The notes below the pieces were generated by a model. It made no database searches, was not told where the DNA came from, and saw only the letters and a program-made list of their open reading frames with translations. A stretch of 52,574 nucleotides of DNA from an uncultured Prevotellaceae bacterium (GTDB taxonomy: Bacteria; Bacteroidota; Bacteroidia; Bacteroidales; Muribaculaceae). The stretch covers positions 1 through 52,574 of the forward strand of contig CAMHNO010000018.1 of the NCBI GenBank assembly GCA_946186575.1, given 5' to 3'. Position 1 is the stretch's first letter. Every line of letters starts with the position of its first letter. The position numbers and the translations under genes are program-made. Positions 49,855 to 52,574 of the stretch are shown piece by piece.

Positions 49855-51210
49855 TTATATAGTAAATGATTCAGTGTTTTTGTCGGTGTTTTTATTCTCG
49901 ATGTTTTTATTAGATAATGATTTTATCTTGTTGGTGATGTAATTGACAACAGGATAGATGCGATTGACAAAAAGCAGTACAATCATCAATAGCATGTATG
50001 GCCACAAACTGCTCCACAATTTGGACTGTGGATCAAAATCGTTGCTAAGCTTAGCCACTGGTGTGCCATCTTTGATGAGTTTTTTTGCAGGGAAGGAGCT
50101 AAACGTCCTTTTCCACTTCACCACTCCCTGCTCCACATAGACCACTGCCGGATTGCCTCTTGCGAGCATCTTGATTTCTGAGTCATCGCCTCCATAGATT
50201 GGGTAGTCGGGTTGAGTGAGATTGGCCCATTGCTGCACTTCATGTTCTGAAGCCGAAGTGATGCAACTCAATTTCACGTTTTGTTTTTCGCAAGCAATGT
50301 TGATGTCGTTAAGCGTGAAGGCATAAGCGTGATTAACTCGTGGCAAGTCGGGCATGAGCACCAACAGCTGATTTTGTGTTGAGTCGAGAACTTCGTCGGT
50401 TACATCAGTTCCATTGTCGTAGACAGTGAATGCGTTTAGCTCTGCTTTCTTGGCTGGTGACAAATCGGGGGTGACCTTTTTGCGCTCGATGAAAGTCCAG
50501 CCATCCTCTTCGTCGGGGACACTGTCGATGCCGAACTCTTGCTGTTTTCCGTCTTTTTCATAAACGAAGACGAAATCGGTCTCGTTGAGAGGCTGTAGTT
50601 GTGCTCCGATGTGGCTTCCCACGCTGTAGGGCCTGAAATCGATGAGTGGCTGAATGTTGTAGCCAGTAAAAGCAACATTGGCCCCAACTAAGACAGTTAG
50701 CAGAATGACCACCCATTGAATTATGGGGCCATAGATGCAGGGCACCGATCTGTTGAAGCAGGCAAGATAAATGAGCGCGATTGTTAGCGCCACATTCTTC
50801 CAAAATGTCTGCCAGTTGGTTAGCTTCACTGCATCGCCAAAGCATCCACAATCGTGCACTGCTCCTGTTGAGGCAATGAAATAGGTGAGTGGTAGCATCA
50901 CCGCCATCAATGCGAGCATGAGCAGTGGGGTTGTTCGTCGCAGGCAACCTGTGATCATCAAGACGCCGAGCACAAGTTCAGCAATAGAAATGGCGAAAGC
51001 CAATACCAATTCACTGCCGGCGAGGTTTGTGAGGTTTAGCACAGCGATGTATTCCTGGAACTTATAAACACTGCCCATGACGTCGATGGCCTTAACAAAT
51101 CCCGAGAAGATAAATACCGCTCCAACGATTATGCGTAGGGCAATTACCAGGATTTTGTTGAATCGGTTATTCTTTATTTTATTGAATATTTCCTTAAACG
51201 AATGTGCCAT
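49855..51210 (-). CDS. DoxX-family membrane protein with C-terminal soluble domain
   Basis: 451 residues from [17 protein letters not shown]. The frame is open to 51285, but this start fits the operon spacing and the membrane topology. DoxX-like four-helix part: [60 protein letters not shown], and following helices. The C-terminal about 230 residues is a soluble extracytoplasmic domain, perhaps thioredoxin-like, before a last helix ([18 protein letters not shown]) and a basic Lys/Asn tail. Known in Bacteroidales beside tpiA; function unknown, possibly redox or quinone-linked. Confidence 0.8.
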   Translation of the reverse strand: MAHSFKEIFNKIKNNRFNKILVIALRIIVGAVFIFSGFVKAIDVMGSVYKFQEYIAVLNLTNLAGSELVLAFAISIAELVLGVLMITGCLRRTTPLLMLALMAVMLPLTYFIASTGAVHDCGCFGDAVKLTNWQTFWKNVALTIALIYLACFNRSVPCIYGPIIQWVVILLTVLVGANVAFTGYNIQPLIDFRPYSVGSHIGAQLQPLNETDFVFVYEKDGKQQEFGIDSVPDEEDGWTFIERKKVTPDLSPAKKAELNAFTVYDNGTDVTDEVLDSTQNQLLVLMPDLPRVNHAYAFTLNDINIACEKQNVKLSCITSASEHEVQQWANLTQPDYPIYGGDDSEIKMLARGNPAVVYVEQGVVKWKRTFSSFPAKKLIKDGTPVAKLSNDFDPQSKLWSSLWPYMLLMIVLLFVNRIYPVVNYITNKIKSLSNKNIENKNTDKNTESFTI

Positions 51211-51241
51211 GGTTCTAAGAAGGAATGATACATGTGCTATA

Positions 51242-51787
51242 TTAAACTTCTCCCTGGTTGTGCCTGATGAGTGCGAAGACGGCATAGTTAATCATGTCTT
51301 GAATGTTAGAAGCTATTCCTTCGCTCACAAGAGTCTTGCCGCCATTGTTCTCGATTACCTTGATGCGTTGCAGCTTTGAGAGAATCATGTCGGTGTAGCT
51401 GTGCACGCGCATCAGCCTCCATGCCTCGCCGTAGTCGGTGTTCTTGGCAATCATTAGAGCTTTAGTGTTGCTAATGTGCTGGTCATACAATTCCAGCGCT
51501 TTTTCTTGGCTGATGTCGACGTCGTCGCAATATCCCATTTCGAGTTGAATGAGAGCGATTATTCCATAGTTGATGATGCCAATGAACTCGGGCCAAATGC
51601 CTTCTCCCACTTTTGACACTCCGTTGATTTCGAGGGTGCGAATTCTCTTAGCCTTTATAAGAATCTGGTCGGTGAGAGTTTCAGGTCTTAGTATGCGCCA
51701 GTTTGGTCCATAGTCTTTCATTTTGTGCTCAAACATGTCGCGGCACTGCTCTATCACCTGGTCATATTGTAAACTGGTGTTGGTCAT
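51242..51787 (-). CDS. DUF1599 protein
   Basis: 181 residues from the ATG at 51787; the three upstream codons (TTG TTA CAC) are not used. The two halves repeat a motif: FEHKMKDYGPNWRILRPETLTDQILIKAKRI and IAKNTDYGEAWRLMRVHSYTDMILSKLQRI, an internal duplication that fits the DUF1599 family (nucleotide-modification or MazG-like, not proven). Cytoplasmic. First gene of the operon to folE, with its own -7 box at 51811-51818. Confidence 0.85.
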   Translation of the reverse strand: MTNTSLQYDQVIEQCRDMFEHKMKDYGPNWRILRPETLTDQILIKAKRIRTLEINGVSKVGEGIWPEFIGIINYGIIALIQLEMGYCDDVDISQEKALELYDQHISNTKALMIAKNTDYGEAWRLMRVHSYTDMILSKLQRIKVIENNGGKTLVSEGIASNIQDMINYAVFALIRHNQGEV

Positions 51788-51810
51788 GTGTAACAAATAT
51801 ATATTTTTGG

Positions 51811-51818
51811 CAAAGTTA
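51811..51818 (-). promoter_or_regulatory. -7 box for the DUF1599-doxX-tpiA-SPOR-folE run
   Basis: Minus-strand TAACTTTG, 24 bases before the ATG at 51787. No TTG at the usual -33 distance. Confidence 0.6.
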
Positions 51819-51910
51819 CACAGAATTTTCTTAAAAGTAAAATTATCAGGTTAAAATGCATCCTAATTATATTTATGTAATTTGCGAGTGCTGAGGATGC
51901 TGGCTTGTGT

Positions 51911-51956
51911 TTAAAAGAAAATCCGCACCACCAGAGAGTGTGTTGGGGTGCGGATT
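51911..51956 (-). terminator. Terminator after rplI
   Basis: Minus strand AATCCGCACC pairs with GGTGCGGATT over an 18-base loop, followed by TTCTTTTAAA. Confidence 0.9.
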
Positions 51957-52012
51957 ATATTGGGATTTTAATGCGTGTGAGGTTAGCAGCCATCACACGT
52001 CGTTGGGTGATC

Positions 52013-52546
52013 TTACTCAGCAACAGGAGCTTCGTCGGCAACAGGAGCCTCTTCAGCAACTGGTGCTTCGTCGGCTACAGGGGCCTCTTCTTGCTGCTCG
52101 GGTGCGTTCTCTGAGATAACCTTGAAAGGAATCTCAACGGCAACTTCCTTGTGCAGCTGAACGGTAGCGATGTAGTTGCCAAGTTCCTTCACGTTGTCGA
52201 CCTTGATGATCTTGCGGTCTACTTCATGTCCGAGCTTAGCGAGCTCCTCGGCTATTTGATTGCTTCCAACCGATCCGTAGATAGTGCCACGGTTGTCGGT
52301 CTTGGCAGTGATGGTGAGAGCGATGCCCTTCATTGTCTCGGCTACAGCCTCGGCATCCCCCTTGATTTTAGCGATCTTGTGAGCGCGCTGACGTAGATCC
52401 TCGGCGAGCACTTTTAAAGCTGAAGGCGATGCCATGATAGCTTTGCCTTGTGGAATGAGATAGTTGCGGGCATAGCCGTTCTTCACTTCAACAACGTCGT
52501 CCTTGTATCCAAGGTTGAAAACGTCTTCTTTCAATATAATCTTCAT
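52013..52546 (-). CDS. rplI: Ribosomal protein bL9 with repeated acidic C-terminal tail
   Basis: 177 residues; the family norm is about 148. N-domain MKIILKEDVFNLGYKDDVVEVKNGYARNYL is standard, then the long helix and C-domain (GSVGSNQIAEELAKLGHEVD). Beyond about residue 152 comes a repeated tail built on EAPVAD/EAPVAE, absent in most L9. bL9 binds the 50S L1-stalk base. It normally follows rpsF and rpsR, which would lie right of the window. Clear Shine-Dalgarno at 52553-52560. Confidence 0.95.
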   Translation of the reverse strand: MKIILKEDVFNLGYKDDVVEVKNGYARNYLIPQGKAIMASPSALKVLAEDLRQRAHKIAKIKGDAEAVAETMKGIALTITAKTDNRGTIYGSVGSNQIAEELAKLGHEVDRKIIKVDNVKELGNYIATVQLHKEVAVEIPFKVISENAPEQQEEAPVADEAPVAEEAPVADEAPVAE

Positions 52547-52552
52547 AGTGTG

Positions 52553-52560
52553 TTACCTCC
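52553..52560 (-). promoter_or_regulatory. Shine-Dalgarno before rplI
   Basis: GGAGGTAA on the minus strand, with 9 bases between GGAGG and the ATG at 52546. No other gene in this window shows such a site, in line with the known sequestration of the anti-SD in Bacteroidia ribosomes. Confidence 0.85.
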
Positions 52561-52574
52561 AGTTTTAAAATTAT

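Overview
The window is chromosomal DNA of an anaerobic, gut-type member of the Bacteroidales (Bacteroidota). Several things point there. At least fourteen start sites have the Bacteroidota promoter form TTG-N19..21-TAnnTTTG, and Shine-Dalgarno sequences are almost absent. There are lipoprotein signals, a long NusB, an Rpb6-type omega subunit, and the gene orders nusB-yajC-ybbR-coaE and DUF1599-doxX-tpiA-SPOR-folE. Pyruvate:ferredoxin oxidoreductase, tryptophanase and a GH89 glycosidase fit a fermentative gut commensal. The family (perhaps Muribaculaceae or Prevotellaceae) cannot be fixed from this sequence. No rRNA, insertion sequence, prophage or CRISPR array was seen.

Layout. 1-7 kb: 3' part of gdhA, a small outer-membrane barrel, bamD-rpoZ, a broken TPR gene, then the housekeeping operon nusB-yajC-ybbR-coaE read leftward. 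7-12.5 kb: a surface-protein cluster made of a secreted CX5R phosphatase, a lamin-tail lipoprotein and a CotH-type kinase. The last two look like one gene split at a run of nine A. A divergent beta-helix lipoprotein follows. 12.5-19.5 kb: an AI-2E-type exporter, an FG-GAP-like exported protein, a YtxH-YtxH-holin-like envelope operon, an ECF-type sigma factor, tRNA-Cys, an iron alcohol dehydrogenase with a lipoprotein flavodoxin, and a thioredoxin-like protein. 19.5-30.8 kb: GH89 alpha-N-acetylglucosaminidase, a DUF1893/ECF-S/ferredoxin-AKR operon, a 1073-residue multi-cofactor flavoprotein with a structured leader, kdsB, heptamer repeat arrays that abut a truncated AraC regulator, and a small ABM-AKR operon. 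30.9-46 kb: nifJ, two small envelope genes, an M3 peptidase with a large TPR protein, DUF4293, nhaD and uvrA. 46-52.6 kb: tryptophanase with a long structured leader, then the folE-SPOR-tpiA-doxX-DUF1599 operon and rplI.

Most genes are ordinary core metabolism: pyruvate oxidation, glutamate synthesis, glycolysis, KDO activation, folate/pterin synthesis, CoA synthesis and outer-membrane assembly. The parts most worth a second look are the CotH/lamin-tail/phosphatase cluster with its A9 frameshift site, the fused flavoprotein and its predicted leader RNA, the tryptophanase leader with a short open frame ending inside a hairpin, the repeat arrays that cut the AraC gene, the 18-bp RNA hairpin between tpiA and the SPOR gene, and the single clear Shine-Dalgarno in front of rplI.
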